From NCBI GenBank assembly GCA_030145365.1, contig JAQYVS010000002.1, positions 1 through 6,277 of the forward strand: a stretch of DNA of 6,277 nt, given 5' to 3'. Below are positions 5,576 to 6,277 of the stretch, piece by piece. This DNA comes from Desulfofustis sp. Its GTDB lineage: Bacteria > Desulfobacterota > Desulfobulbia > Desulfobulbales > Desulfocapsaceae. The position numbers were made by a program, and so were the translations under genes. Numbering within the stretch: the first letter of the stretch is position 1; each line of letters opens with the position of its first letter. The notes under the pieces are model-generated. The model saw only the letters and a program-made list of their open reading frames with translations, was not told where the DNA came from and did no database searches.

Positions 5576-6277
5576 TCAGGAATAAAGTGATTCAGCAATC
5601 TTATGGGCTGTTTCTTTGAGGGCGGGAGTTGCAGATTTCAGAAACGTATCCGTTAAACGAAAAGCCGGACCTGCAATAATTACTGCGGCTTTAGGAGGAC
5701 CACCGGGGTAATGGATGGGCACAGCCATGGCGTGAATGTCGACGTAGCGTTCACCTCTATCGTAGGAGACGCCATCTTCTCTAACTGTTTTCAGCAACTC
5801 ACGATAGCTTTTTTTCGAGACGATGGTTCGCTCGTTGAATTTCTCAAACTCTCTTTGCAGGCATGACTCAATATAGTCAGGATCGCTATGGGCCAGGATT
5901 GCTTTGGCTCCGGCTGCAACATTGATTGGCACCAGTTCACCCTGCTGGAAGTTAAATCTCAGGTGGCTGGGCCCTTCAACATGGGTTGCCAGAATTACGT
6001 TAGTACCGGACAGTAACTCCAGGGCGACACTTTCACCGGTCTGTTGAGCGAGTTGGAACAGGTGTGGCTGGGCGATGGACAACAAACGTGTGTCCAGCGA
6101 GCGTGTGGCCGCATATCCCATACGGTAAGCGGACATACCCAGTAAATATTTCCTGGTTGCCGGATTCTGCTGGAGGAAATGCGTAGCAACAAGCGTTTTG
6201 ATCAGCCGGCTTGTTGTGGATTTGTGCATGCCAAGTTTTACACTCAATTCTGTAGTTCCCAGTTCCGTATCTGATGG
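5576..6277 (-). CDS. IclR-family transcriptional regulator, N-terminus missing
   Basis: The visible part is 233 residues and the frame is open to the right edge. The codons before the TTG at 6247 continue a helix-turn-helix (SDTELGTTELSVKLGMHKS, then TTSRLIKTL), so the TTG is internal and the real start is off-window. Counting from the edge, residues 6-29 hold most of the winged-helix HTH, LQQNPATRKYLLG (35-47) is the wing, and about 62-230 form the IclR effector-binding domain (SIAQPHLFQLAQQTGESVAL, INVAAGAKAILA, VSYDRGERYVDIHAMAVPI, then the C-terminal helix KSATPALKETAHKIAESL). IclR proteins often sense small aromatic or organic acids and control nearby catabolic genes. It lies upstream of the molybdoenzyme operon in the same orientation, so it may regulate that operon. 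Family secure; ligand unknown. Confidence 0.95.
   Translation of the reverse strand, partial: PSDTELGTTELSVKLGMHKSTTSRLIKTLVATHFLQQNPATRKYLLGMSAYRMGYAATRSLDTRLLSIAQPHLFQLAQQTGESVALELLSGTNVILATHVEGPSHLRFNFQQGELVPINVAAGAKAILAHSDPDYIESCLQREFEKFNERTIVSKKSYRELLKTVREDGVSYDRGERYVDIHAMAVPIHYPGGPPKAAVIIAGPAFRLTDTFLKSATPALKETAHKIAESLYS

Noticed and set aside
1..6277. CRISPR arrays, tRNA or rRNA genes, insertion sequences
   Set aside because: I saw no regularly spaced repeats, RNA-gene signatures, transposase-like proteins or terminal inverted repeats.

Overview
The window looks like a chromosomal piece of an anaerobic, moderate-GC bacterium. It carries a bis-MGD molybdenum enzyme of the transhydroxylase type, a sigma-54 activator of the FhlA/NtrC type, and a cytidylate-kinase-like protein with a BON domain. 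This mix is most familiar to me from Desulfobacterota (former Deltaproteobacteria: sulfate reducers, Pelobacter-like fermenters). That placement is an inference from gene content; there is no rRNA or other marker gene here.

Layout. Positions 2-916 (+) hold the 3' part of a sigma-54-dependent activator gene (AAA+ core plus Fis-type HTH), whose sensory N-terminus lies off the left edge. Positions 917-979 are a convergent spacer with an 8-bp-stem hairpin. The minus strand from 5279 down to 980 is a three-gene operon: an 870-residue molybdopterin catalytic subunit (5279-2667), a 272-residue four-ferredoxin-motif iron-sulfur subunit with a C-terminal beta-sandwich domain (2670-1852, start overlapping the previous stop as ATGA), and a 271-residue cytidylate-kinase-like/BON protein (1795-980). 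Positions 5280-5575 are a 296-bp control region. Positions 5576-6277 (-) hold most of an IclR-family regulator gene, whose N-terminus lies off the right edge.

How the genes may work together. Subunit lengths (870 + 272), the serine molybdenum-ligand motif (NPDSWEGW), the absence of an N-terminal Fe-S cysteine motif, and the beta-sandwich tail on the Fe-S subunit all match pyrogallol-phloroglucinol transhydroxylase of Pelobacter acidigallici (875 + 274 residues) in architecture. Several substrate-pocket residues known from that enzyme appear replaced, so I call this a transhydroxylase-like enzyme of unknown, probably polyphenolic or aromatic, substrate. A sigma-54-type -24/-12 element lies about 90 bp before the catalytic-subunit start, and a dyad overlaps it. 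With a sigma-54 activator gene at one end of the window and an IclR gene just upstream of the operon, dual control (sigma-54 activation plus IclR-type repression or activation) is a reasonable hypothesis.

The most unusual points are the diverged active site in a transhydroxylase-type architecture, the co-operonic kinase-like/BON fusion, and the compact control region.
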